Shown here: positions 17,888 through 25,935 of the stretch, one piece after another
Layout: each line of letters opens with the position of its first letter
How positions within the stretch are numbered: position 1 is the stretch's first letter
Source of the DNA: CAYLUN01 sp964386865
GTDB taxonomy: Bacteria; Verrucomicrobiota; Kiritimatiellia; RFP12; UBA1067
Assembly (NCBI GenBank): GCA_964386865.1
Contig: CAYLUN010000019.1
Location: 20,015-84,014 of the forward strand
Length of the DNA stretch: 64,000 bases
Reading direction: 5' to 3'
Position numbers and translations under genes: made by a program
The notes under the pieces: generated by a model
Told to the model about the DNA's origin: nothing
The model's database searches: none
What the model saw: only the letters and a program-made list of their open reading frames with translations

Positions 17888-20800
17888 GCTCGTGAGGGCC
17901 TGTGCCGCGCTGTTTGTTGGCGCAGCGGTCGTCGGACTGCCACTGCGGGTTTCGGCTGAGGCCGTCGACACGACGCGCTGGAGTCTCTCCTCGGAAATAC
18001 GTGTGAGCGGCTACCTCGGCAGTTCTGCCCTAACTGGTTTTCCTGTCATGGTTTCGTTCGATCCGGCGGCGATTGCGGGGTTCAGCTATTCGGGGTTTGC
18101 GGCTCAAGGTGCCGACCTGCGGTTTACCGACGGCGCCAACGCCTCGATCCTGAGCCACGAGGTCGAGTCGTGGGACACCGGCGGGGTCTCGCGCGTTTGG
18201 GTGCGCATTCCCGTGCTGGTGTCTAATCAGCTCATCCGGGCCTTCTGGCGCAACCCCGAGGCGGGGGCGGCACCCGACGCAGCTGTTTGGGATGCGGGCT
18301 ACCGCGGCGTGTGGCATTTTTCGGGCGGGCTGAGCGACGCCACCACCAACGCCAACCACGGCGTCAATACGGGCTCGGTAGCGACGAGCGGCGCGGTCGC
18401 TGGCGCCCGGGCCTTCGACGGCAACGATTTCATCGACTGCGGCAACGGCGCGTCGCTGAATTTCACGAACAACCAGCTTACGCTCTCGGCCTGGATCAAG
18501 CCCGCTGCGATTTCGGGCAACTCGATCATCAGCAAGTCGTACGCGGCCACGCACACTTCGCCCTATTACAGCTGGATCCTGTACACGGTGAGCTCCGGCC
18601 TGCACTGTCGCATCGACGCGTCTTCAGCAACGAAGGGCACGCTGGTAACAGGTGTGTGGCAGCAGGTGACGACGACCTACAACGGCAGTCTCGTAACGTT
18701 CTACATCGACGGAACGCCGGTTGGCTCTTTTGCCAAGACCGGCAATCTCCTTCTCACGCCTCGCAACGTGCGTATCGGTGGGCGCGACACCAGCCCGCTG
18801 GGCGAATATTTCAGCGGCAGCATTGACGAAGTGCGGGTCTCTGCGGTGGCGCGGTCTGCGGACTGGATCCGCGCGGAGCGGGACACGGTTGCAAGATCGG
18901 CGTTTTGCGCCTTCGGGAGCGTCACGGAAACTGGGCTGCCGCAGGTGACCGGCGGGGTCGGCGCCACGAACGTGTTGGCGACGAGCGCGTGCCTGACCGG
19001 CTCGCTGGTCTCCACGGGCGCGGCCCCCGCCACGGTCTGGGTCTGTTGGGGCACAGGCGACGGCGGCACGAACTTCTCAGCGTGGGCGCAGAAGGCCAGC
19101 CTCGGCGTGAGGGCGCCGGGCGCTTTCAGTCATTCCGTAGCCGGCCTGACACCGGAGACCGCCTACGTATACCGGCTTCGCGCCGCGAACATGTATGGCG
19201 AGAACTGGTCTGCGGTGCGTGCGTTCACGCCGCTCTATCCCCGTCTTTCTGCTGCTGATGCACAGTGCCTGGAAGGGAATTCCGGGACAACGGGACTGCT
19301 TTTCCGCGTGTCGCTTTCCTACGCCGCTCCCGAGCCGGTGACATTCCACTACGCGACGTCGGGGGGTACAGCCACAGCGGATGATTTTCAGTCTGTGTCG
19401 GGGGAGTTGACACTTCAGGCCGGAGAGTCGAGTTGTTCCGTTGCGGTGTTGGCAACCGGCGACACCGTTGCCGAGCCCGATGAGTATGTCTGCCTCGACC
19501 TCAGCGCGGTGTCTGGCGCGGTCGCCGCGAAATCACGCGCGTTTGGCCTGATCTTGGACGACGACCGGACGAACAGCTTGTCGCCTTGTGCGCTGGCTGC
19601 GGATGCCTCACGCGGGCGGGTTTATGTGGCGCGGCACACGGATTCGAGCATCGGGGTGATCGACACGGCAGAGAACCTGCTGGTGCAGGCCTTTGCGGTG
19701 CCTGCGGCCCCGAACGGTGTGGCGCTCAGTCCTGACGGCTTGCTGCTCTATGTGACAGCGGGCGCTGCAGACGGGCGTGTGTATGTGCTCGAAGCGGCTT
19801 CGGGCACACTTCTACAAACAATCTTCGCAGGGCATACGCCGCTGTCCCCCGCGGTGAGTCCGGACGGCACCACGCTCTACGTCTGCAACCGTTTCAATGA
19901 CGACGTGTCGGTCATCCGCCTTGCCGACGGCGCGACGCTCTCGCGGGTCGCGGTCGGGCGTCAGCCTGTGGCCTCAGCGCTGACGCCGGACGGGAGTTCG
20001 CTGTTCGTTGCCGAGCACCTGCCTGGCGGGCCGTCGACCAACAGCGCCATCGCGGGCGCGGTGAGCGTGATCAATACGGCTACGAGGACAGTCGCAGGCC
20101 GAATCCTGCTGCCGCCTGGAGCGCAGTCGCTGCGGGGCCTCTGCGTTTCCGCCAACGGCGCGTACGTGTATGTGACGCATGTGCTGTCGCGCTTTTACGC
20201 GCCGACCACACAGGTGCTGCGCGGCTGGATGAATACGGCGGCGCTCAGCGTGATCGATGTGGCGTCAGGATCGCTCGTCAACACAGTGCTCCTGGACGAC
20301 CTCGATCTCGGCGCGGCCAACCCGTGGGGCGTGGTCTGCTCGACGAACAATCAATACCTGTGCGTCGCGCATGCCGGCACCCACGAGATCAGCGTGATCG
20401 ACCAGGCTGCGCTGCAGGCGAAACTCCAGACGGGCGACGCGGACACGCCTCAGGATCTGACCTACCTGGTTGGGCTGCGCCGCCGCCTGCCGCTCAAGGG
20501 TAACGGGCCGCGCGGCCTCGCCCTCGTCGGCGGCACGCTGTACGCGGCAGAGTACTTTAGCGATTCGGTGGGCGTCGTGAGCCTCGCACCAGGCAATGAG
20601 TACGGTGCGTTCGAAATCGCTGCGGGCGGGCCTCGGACACCCTCCGCCGTGCGTCAGGGCGAGCGGAATTACAACGACGCCCGGCTCTGTCTTCAGGGCT
20701 GGCAGAGCTGCGCGAGCTGCCATCCCGATGCGCGCGCCGACGCCCTGAACTGGGATCTGATCAACGACGGCTTCGGCAGTCCCAAGAACACCAAGAGCCA

Positions 20801-21284
20801 CGTGTTCTCGATCCAGACACCGCCCGCGATGTCGACCGGGATTCGCGCGAGCGCCCAAGTCGCCGTGCGGTCGGGGCTGAAGTACATCCAGTTCGTCAGC
20901 CAGCCGGAGTCCTGCGCGGCCGCGATCGACGCGTATCTGACGGCGTTGCGCCCGGAGCCGAGCCCGCACTTGGTAAACGGCGCGCTCAGCGCGTCGGCGA
21001 CGCGGGGGGCCGCGCTCTTTCAGTCGCAGAGTTGCGCTGGCTGTCACGCCGGCGACTATCTGACGGATGGCCTGTCGCATGATATCGGTACGGCGACCGC
21101 GCGTGAGGCCGGCGTTCTCTTCGACACGCCCACGCTCCGGGAACTCTGGCGCACAGCGCCGTATCTGCATGACGGGCGGTTCGCATCCGTTCGCGAGGTG
21201 GTTGTCACGGTTCACGCGAGCCGCGTCAGCGGGCTGACCCCGGAACAGATTGACGATCTAGTGGAGTATCTGCTGTCGCTATGA
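17838..21284 (+). CDS. Exported multidomain dihaem cytochrome: DUF2341-LamG-Calx-beta-YVTN propeller-cytochrome c
   Basis: 1148 residues from the ATG at 17838. The GTG at 17892 is an alternative that starts directly at the signal peptide (RACAALFVGAAVVGLPLRVSA). Order: DUF2341-like domain (LTGFPVMVSFD, about 45-140), LamG-like domain (about 150-355), FN3-like segment, Calx-beta-like domain (about 470-575, with ...ADDFQSVSGELTL and DTVAEPDEYV), YVTN-type beta-propeller repeats (about 580-930; VSPDGTTLYVCNR, LTPDGSSLFVAEH), then a C-terminal region with two c-haem motifs, C958-ASCH and C1066-AGCH. The ending FDTPTLRELWRTAPYLHDGRF is typical of the cytochrome c peroxidase/MauG class. It is an extracytoplasmic redox protein; substrate unknown. 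It overlaps the next gene by 4 nt (ATGA). Confidence 0.85.
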   Translation: MEIEFICGNELFAGGKRLVRACAALFVGAAVVGLPLRVSAEAVDTTRWSLSSEIRVSGYLGSSALTGFPVMVSFDPAAIAGFSYSGFAAQGADLRFTDGANASILSHEVESWDTGGVSRVWVRIPVLVSNQLIRAFWRNPEAGAAPDAAVWDAGYRGVWHFSGGLSDATTNANHGVNTGSVATSGAVAGARAFDGNDFIDCGNGASLNFTNNQLTLSAWIKPAAISGNSIISKSYAATHTSPYYSWILYTVSSGLHCRIDASSATKGTLVTGVWQQVTTTYNGSLVTFYIDGTPVGSFAKTGNLLLTPRNVRIGGRDTSPLGEYFSGSIDEVRVSAVARSADWIRAERDTVARSAFCAFGSVTETGLPQVTGGVGATNVLATSACLTGSLVSTGAAPATVWVCWGTGDGGTNFSAWAQKASLGVRAPGAFSHSVAGLTPETAYVYRLRAANMYGENWSAVRAFTPLYPRLSAADAQCLEGNSGTTGLLFRVSLSYAAPEPVTFHYATSGGTATADDFQSVSGELTLQAGESSCSVAVLATGDTVAEPDEYVCLDLSAVSGAVAAKSRAFGLILDDDRTNSLSPCALAADASRGRVYVARHTDSSIGVIDTAENLLVQAFAVPAAPNGVALSPDGLLLYVTAGAADGRVYVLEAASGTLLQTIFAGHTPLSPAVSPDGTTLYVCNRFNDDVSVIRLADGATLSRVAVGRQPVASALTPDGSSLFVAEHLPGGPSTNSAIAGAVSVINTATRTVAGRILLPPGAQSLRGLCVSANGAYVYVTHVLSRFYAPTTQVLRGWMNTAALSVIDVASGSLVNTVLLDDLDLGAANPWGVVCSTNNQYLCVAHAGTHEISVIDQAALQAKLQTGDADTPQDLTYLVGLRRRLPLKGNGPRGLALVGGTLYAAEYFSDSVGVVSLAPGNEYGAFEIAAGGPRTPSAVRQGERNYNDARLCLQGWQSCASCHPDARADALNWDLINDGFGSPKNTKSHVFSIQTPPAMSTGIRASAQVAVRSGLKYIQFVSQPESCAAAIDAYLTALRPEPSPHLVNGALSASATRGAALFQSQSCAGCHAGDYLTDGLSHDIGTATAREAGVLFDTPTLRELWRTAPYLHDGRFASVREVVVTVHASRVSGLTPEQIDDLVEYLLSL

Positions 21285-24200
21285 GAGGCAAGGTCAATAG
21301 GTTGTGCGTAGGGCGTGCGGAACTGTGGGAGCAAGGACACGCTTGTCCTTGCTGCGGGGACAGGAGTGTCCCCGCTCCCGGAGCCGCGACGGGGACAAAA
21401 GTGTCACCGCTCCCAGGTTGGGCTCTTCTGCTTCTGGGCGTGCTTTGTGCCGCGGCCCCCGTAGTTCGTGCCGCGCTGCCCGCTGCGGTGACTCGGCAGC
21501 CGCTTCTGTTCGTGGTCAGAAACCAGTACCAGACCGACCACCACAACACGCACACCATGTATCCCTCCGCGTCCAACGAGGTGAGTAACGGTTTCTTCGA
21601 GGGAGGCAATTCTGCGCTCAAGGTCTTCGACCCGGCCAACGGCAGCGTGCGGACGATTCTGGACGCGGGCGCGACAGGGGTGGTCCGAGATCCCGATGTC
21701 CACTTCAGCGGCACGCGCATCGTTTTCGCCTGGCGCAAAAGTGTGGCGGACGCCTTCCATATCTACGAGATCAATGCAGACGGCACGGGGCTGAAACAGC
21801 TGACGTCGCTTGCGGGCGTAGACGACTTCGATCCGGTCTACCTGCCCGATGACCGCATCGTGTTCGTGTCGGGCCGCGAGCCGAAATACGTGATGTGCAA
21901 CAAGCACCTGTCGCACAACCTCTATCGCATGGACGCGGACGGGGCGAACATCACGCAGATCGCCAAGAGCACGCTCTTCGAGGGGCATCCGAGCCTGATG
22001 TCCGACGGCCGCCTGCTGTACGACCGCTGGGAGTATGTGGACCGAAATTTCGGCGACGCGCAGGGGCTGTGGACGAGCGATCCGGAAGGCACGGAACACG
22101 CGGTCTATTTCGGCAATAACACCAGCAGCCCCGGCGGCATGCTCGACGCGCGCGAGATTCCGGGCACGCAGCAGGCGGTCTGCACCTTCGTCGCCTGCCA
22201 TGACAAGCCGTGGGGCGCGATAGCGGTGATTGATCGCCGCTTGGCCCGCGACGGAGCTGCCGCCGTAGTCCGCATGTGGCCAGCGGGGCTTGAAAGCTGG
22301 GTGAGGGTCAACCCGACCGTCAACTACGACTTCGATCTTTTTGCGGGCACCAGCCCCAAGCATGAAGACCCTTATCCGCTGGCCGATCCCGAGACCGGCG
22401 TGGGCGGGCGCTATTTCCTCTGTTCGCGCAATACGGGAGCGGGCGAACATATGGCGCTCTATCTGCTGGACGCGCAGGACGGCGGCGCCACGCTGCTGCA
22501 CGACGAGGGCGCTGGCGACGTGGGTTGCTTCGACCCCATGCCTCTGGCGGCGCGCGTGCGGCCGGGCATCGTGACCGTGCCCCGAAAATACGACGATACG
22601 CCGGGACGCTTCTATGTGACTGACGTCTACAAAGGAACCCACATGGCGGGCGTCACGCGAGGCACGGTCAAATACCTGCGCGTGGTGGAGTCGCCCGAGA
22701 AACGCTACTATAGCAGCCAGGTGTGGAACGCGCAGGGCATCGAGGCGCCCGGCGTGAACTGGGACAGCTTCGAAACCAAGCGAATTCTCGGCACCGTCCC
22801 GGTCGAGGACGACGGGTCGGCCCATTTTCTGGTTCCGCCCCGAACCTTCGTCTTCTTCCAATTGCTTGATGAGAAGGGGATGATGGTGCAGTCGATGCGC
22901 TCCGGCACGGTGATCCAGCCGGGCGAGGCGCAGGGGTGTGTCGGTTGTCATGAAGACCGTAAGCTGGCGCCGCACCCGACGGGCGTGAGGATGCCCGCCG
23001 CCTTTATGCGCGGCCCTGACGCGCTGAGCGGCTGGCAGGGCGAGCCGGCGAGGATGTTCAATTATCTCGCCGAGGTGCAGCCCGTATTTAACGCGAAGTG
23101 CGTGAGCTGCCACGACACCGGCGGCACGGGCGCGTCGAAGGTGGTGCTGGCTGGCGACAAGGGCGTCTGCTTCAACGCCTCGTACGCCGAGCTGTGGCGC
23201 AAGGGCTATACGGGTGCGGTCGGCGCGGGCCCGGCGGCGATCAAGCCGGCCCTGAGCTGGGGTTCTCACGCAAGCAGGCTGATCCAGGCGCTGCAAGGAG
23301 CGCACACGAACCGCGTGGCGCTTACGGCCGCTGAGTTCGACCGCATCGCCACCTGGCTCGACCTCAATGCGGTCTACTATCCGAGCTATGCGGCCAACTA
23401 CCCGGGTAACGCGGGAGGGCGCTCGCCGCTGACGTTTACCCAGTTGAGCCAGATCGCCGCGTACACGGGCAAGAATGTGGCCACTGCAGACAGCGTCAAG
23501 AGCGCGGGCGAATTGATCTGGTTCGACCGCCCCGACGCGAGCCCGTGCCTGAGCGGCGTCACAGGGGCCGCCTACACCAACGCGCTGGCGCTCATTCGGG
23601 CGGGACAGGCCGCGCTGACGGCGCTGCCTCGCGAAGATATGACCAACTGCGTGCTGATGAATGCGACCGACCTGTGGCGCGAGAACAAGTATCAGGCGCG
23701 CCTGTGCCGCGAGGCGATGAATCGAGCTGCGGTCGCTGCGGGCAGCGTGGTCTACGACTCTCAGGGCCTGCTGGCCGTGGCGAATGGCGCGCCGGTCGGA
23801 AGCAACCGCACCTCCGCAGTGCTCAACGGCAGAGTCGTCTACACGACCAGCAACGAAACCGCCACCGTGTTTCTCGCCTGGGGCTCGTCCGACGCGGGCG
23901 ACAGCACGAATCTCTGGCAGCATGTTGCGCGCGTTGGTACGCAGGGTGCGGGCGCTTTCTCTTTTGCGCTCACCAACCTGACTGCCGGCAGGCCGCTTTA
24001 TTTCCGGGTGTTCGCCGCCAATGGCCAGGGGCTGGTCTCCTCGCACGCCAGCACCGTGTTCGATACGCTCTCGCTCCTCGGGCAGGCGGCCGAGGCCCTC
24101 ACGTTCACCTGGAGCGCGGACACTGCGGGCGCGGCGAAAGACGGCTCCGGCGCGTGGAACCAAGCGGCCGCGAATTGGGTCGGTTCAAACGGCGTTCATG

Positions 24201-25753
24201 CGGTCTGGTGCAACGTCATTGGCGACACGGCGGCCTTTGGCGTGGGCGGGACGGCGGGCACCGTGGCGCTTGACGCCGGTGGCATCACGGTTGGCGGGCT
24301 GTCGTTCAGCGCGGTCAGCGCGGGAACATACGCTCTTTCCGGAGGCCCTTTAAGGCTGACGAACGCGCCGGTGTTCGCGGTCAACACGTCCGCGACCATT
24401 GCTTCGCCGATTTCAGGTGCGGCTGGCTTCACGAAGACGGGCGCGGGCACGCTCACGCTGTGCGGCCGCAATACGTATGCGGGCGTCACCGCCATCGAGG
24501 CCGGCACCGTGCGGCTCTCGTCGCTTCCGCTTGCGGCGCTCAAGCTTAGGCTGGACGCGTCGGACGCGTCGACCCTTTTCACGAACGCCAATGGCAGCGG
24601 CGAGGTCACAGCGTCAGGCCAGCCGGTGGGCTACTGGGGCGACCGCAGCGGCACCGGCAAACCCGCCACACAGGCAACCGCGGTTCGGCGCCCCACCTAC
24701 GTAACCAACGTGACGGAGTTCCACGGACGCCCGGCGCTCCATTTCGACGGCGTGGACGACGATATCACCAGCGCGTTGGACATCAATCAGACGAACATGC
24801 CGAGCCTGACTCTGCTGCTGGCCTACCGGCAGGTGGCGAAGACCGCGAACGGCGGATTGTGGGGACATGACAACGGCGGGTGGGACCGAATGCAGCTTCT
24901 CAACCTCGCCAGCCAGAGCGCCCCGGACTGCTACGGCATGACGACGTCGAATGCGTGGATGACGGTTCAGGGGATGAACACGAATGCGGTTTTGCTCTAC
25001 ACGGCCGTGCTCAGGCAAGGTTCTGCGAGCAATTCCTGCGTGTACATCAACGGACAGTCTGACGGCACGAACGGAATCCCCGCTTTCACGTCGTCCGAGG
25101 TGTCAGGTCTCGCTTCTATCACGCTTGGGAATATCAGTTCTGGCAACGGCTTTCGCGGCAACGTCCAGATCGGCGAGGTACTGGTCTACGACACCGCGCT
25201 GAGCGAGGATACGCGGCAAGCGGCAGAGAGCTATCTGCGGAACAAATGGCAGGGGGCAGCCGACACGCTTGCAGGCGTGCTTCCCACGGACGGCGCGGTG
25301 CGGATGGCGCTGGGTGCGGCGCTGGATTTGGGCGGTACGGCGCAGACGGTGGCGTCGGTGAGCGGCGACGGACTCGTTACCAACGGCGTGCTGACCGTGA
25401 CGCACACGCTCGCGCCCGGCGGGACCAACCGCGTCGGCGTGCTCGCGCTTCCCGGTTCGCCTGTTCTGGCGGGCGCGGCGCTGCTGGCCGACGTGACGTC
25501 GGGCGGGAATTGCGACCGGCTGGACTGCGCCGGAGACCTGTCGCTGGCGGGAGTCATGCTACAGATAGCCGCGCCCGAGCTTCTCAACAGGCGTAAGAGC
25601 TATCGGCTGATCACCTGCGCCGGTAGCCTGACCGCGGCCTTCATGGTGGCCGACCTTCCCGGCGACTGGCGAGTCCGCTATGACCGCACGCCGGGTGCGG
25701 GGTCGGCGACGCTGTTCTGGGCCTCTCGTGCTACGGTCTTCAGTATCAAGTAG
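21281..25753 (+). CDS. HzsA-like dihaem beta-propeller protein fused to beta-strand-repeat/LamG adhesin
   Basis: 1490 residues from the ATG at 21281. A GTG at 21401, preceded by GGGG at a good distance, starts right at the signal peptide (GWALLLLGVLCAAAPVVRA) and may be the true start. Residues ~55-850 resemble the hydrazine synthase alpha subunit: PLLFVVRNQY.TDHHNT opening, propeller repeats (HIYEINADGTGLKQLT), YDRWEYVDRNFGDAQGLW, and two c-haem motifs, C553-VGCH and C607-VSCH. From ~895 there are beta-strand repeats, then a LamG-like module (LKLRLDASDASTLFTNANGSG to RNKWQG) and the shared C-terminal module ending ATVFSIK. The adhesin half closely matches the next gene. HzsB and HzsC partners are absent, so hydrazine synthesis should not be assumed. 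Confidence 0.85.
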   Translation: MRGKVNRLCVGRAELWEQGHACPCCGDRSVPAPGAATGTKVSPLPGWALLLLGVLCAAAPVVRAALPAAVTRQPLLFVVRNQYQTDHHNTHTMYPSASNEVSNGFFEGGNSALKVFDPANGSVRTILDAGATGVVRDPDVHFSGTRIVFAWRKSVADAFHIYEINADGTGLKQLTSLAGVDDFDPVYLPDDRIVFVSGREPKYVMCNKHLSHNLYRMDADGANITQIAKSTLFEGHPSLMSDGRLLYDRWEYVDRNFGDAQGLWTSDPEGTEHAVYFGNNTSSPGGMLDAREIPGTQQAVCTFVACHDKPWGAIAVIDRRLARDGAAAVVRMWPAGLESWVRVNPTVNYDFDLFAGTSPKHEDPYPLADPETGVGGRYFLCSRNTGAGEHMALYLLDAQDGGATLLHDEGAGDVGCFDPMPLAARVRPGIVTVPRKYDDTPGRFYVTDVYKGTHMAGVTRGTVKYLRVVESPEKRYYSSQVWNAQGIEAPGVNWDSFETKRILGTVPVEDDGSAHFLVPPRTFVFFQLLDEKGMMVQSMRSGTVIQPGEAQGCVGCHEDRKLAPHPTGVRMPAAFMRGPDALSGWQGEPARMFNYLAEVQPVFNAKCVSCHDTGGTGASKVVLAGDKGVCFNASYAELWRKGYTGAVGAGPAAIKPALSWGSHASRLIQALQGAHTNRVALTAAEFDRIATWLDLNAVYYPSYAANYPGNAGGRSPLTFTQLSQIAAYTGKNVATADSVKSAGELIWFDRPDASPCLSGVTGAAYTNALALIRAGQAALTALPREDMTNCVLMNATDLWRENKYQARLCREAMNRAAVAAGSVVYDSQGLLAVANGAPVGSNRTSAVLNGRVVYTTSNETATVFLAWGSSDAGDSTNLWQHVARVGTQGAGAFSFALTNLTAGRPLYFRVFAANGQGLVSSHASTVFDTLSLLGQAAEALTFTWSADTAGAAKDGSGAWNQAAANWVGSNGVHAVWCNVIGDTAAFGVGGTAGTVALDAGGITVGGLSFSAVSAGTYALSGGPLRLTNAPVFAVNTSATIASPISGAAGFTKTGAGTLTLCGRNTYAGVTAIEAGTVRLSSLPLAALKLRLDASDASTLFTNANGSGEVTASGQPVGYWGDRSGTGKPATQATAVRRPTYVTNVTEFHGRPALHFDGVDDDITSALDINQTNMPSLTLLLAYRQVAKTANGGLWGHDNGGWDRMQLLNLASQSAPDCYGMTTSNAWMTVQGMNTNAVLLYTAVLRQGSASNSCVYINGQSDGTNGIPAFTSSEVSGLASITLGNISSGNGFRGNVQIGEVLVYDTALSEDTRQAAESYLRNKWQGAADTLAGVLPTDGAVRMALGAALDLGGTAQTVASVSGDGLVTNGVLTVTHTLAPGGTNRVGVLALPGSPVLAGAALLADVTSGGNCDRLDCAGDLSLAGVMLQIAAPELLNRRKSYRLITCAGSLTAAFMVADLPGDWRVRYDRTPGAGSATLFWASRATVFSIK
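21331..21409. repeat. Three tandem REP-like hairpins inside the 5' end of the HzsA-like gene
   Basis: The hairpins are GCAAGGACA-CGCT-TGTCCTTGC (21331-21352), GCGGGGACA-GGAG-TGTCCCCGC (21354-21375) and CGGGGACA-AAAG-TGTCACCG (21390-21409, one mismatch). All share a GGGACA/TGTCCC core and a 4-base loop. This is a repetitive-extragenic-palindrome-like array, placed between the overlapping ATG at 21281 and the signal peptide. Confidence 0.75.
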
Positions 25754-25809
25754 GGTGGATGAAGAATTGAGGTTTTGGGCTTGCATTCCAAGACAGGAAC
25801 GTGAAATAC

Positions 25810-25868
25810 TTTTTACATGTGAAAACGTTATTCATCTGTGAAAACAGTGTTTTTGCCTGTAGAAATGC
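25810..25868 (+). repeat. AT-rich triple repeat with 20-bp period (copy B)
   Basis: TTTTTACATGTGAAAAC, then TTCATCTGTGAAAAC, then TTTTTGCCTGTAGAAA, at a 20-base period. It aligns without gaps to copy A (17829-17887) and lies about 70 bases upstream of the adhesin ATG at 25936. Its position and AT-richness suggest a promoter or regulator-binding array common to both genes. Confidence 0.6.
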
Positions 25869-25935
25869 TTTTCAATAGCCGTATCGGCTGTTCAACGGGG
25901 TTGGGTTGGCTGTTTGATGACGAAAGGAGAGCGAC

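Noticed and set aside
21404..24163. 919-codon open frame on the minus strand
   Set aside because: Shadow of the HzsA-like fusion gene; high GC content leaves antisense frames open. The translation is Arg/His/Ala-rich without motifs.
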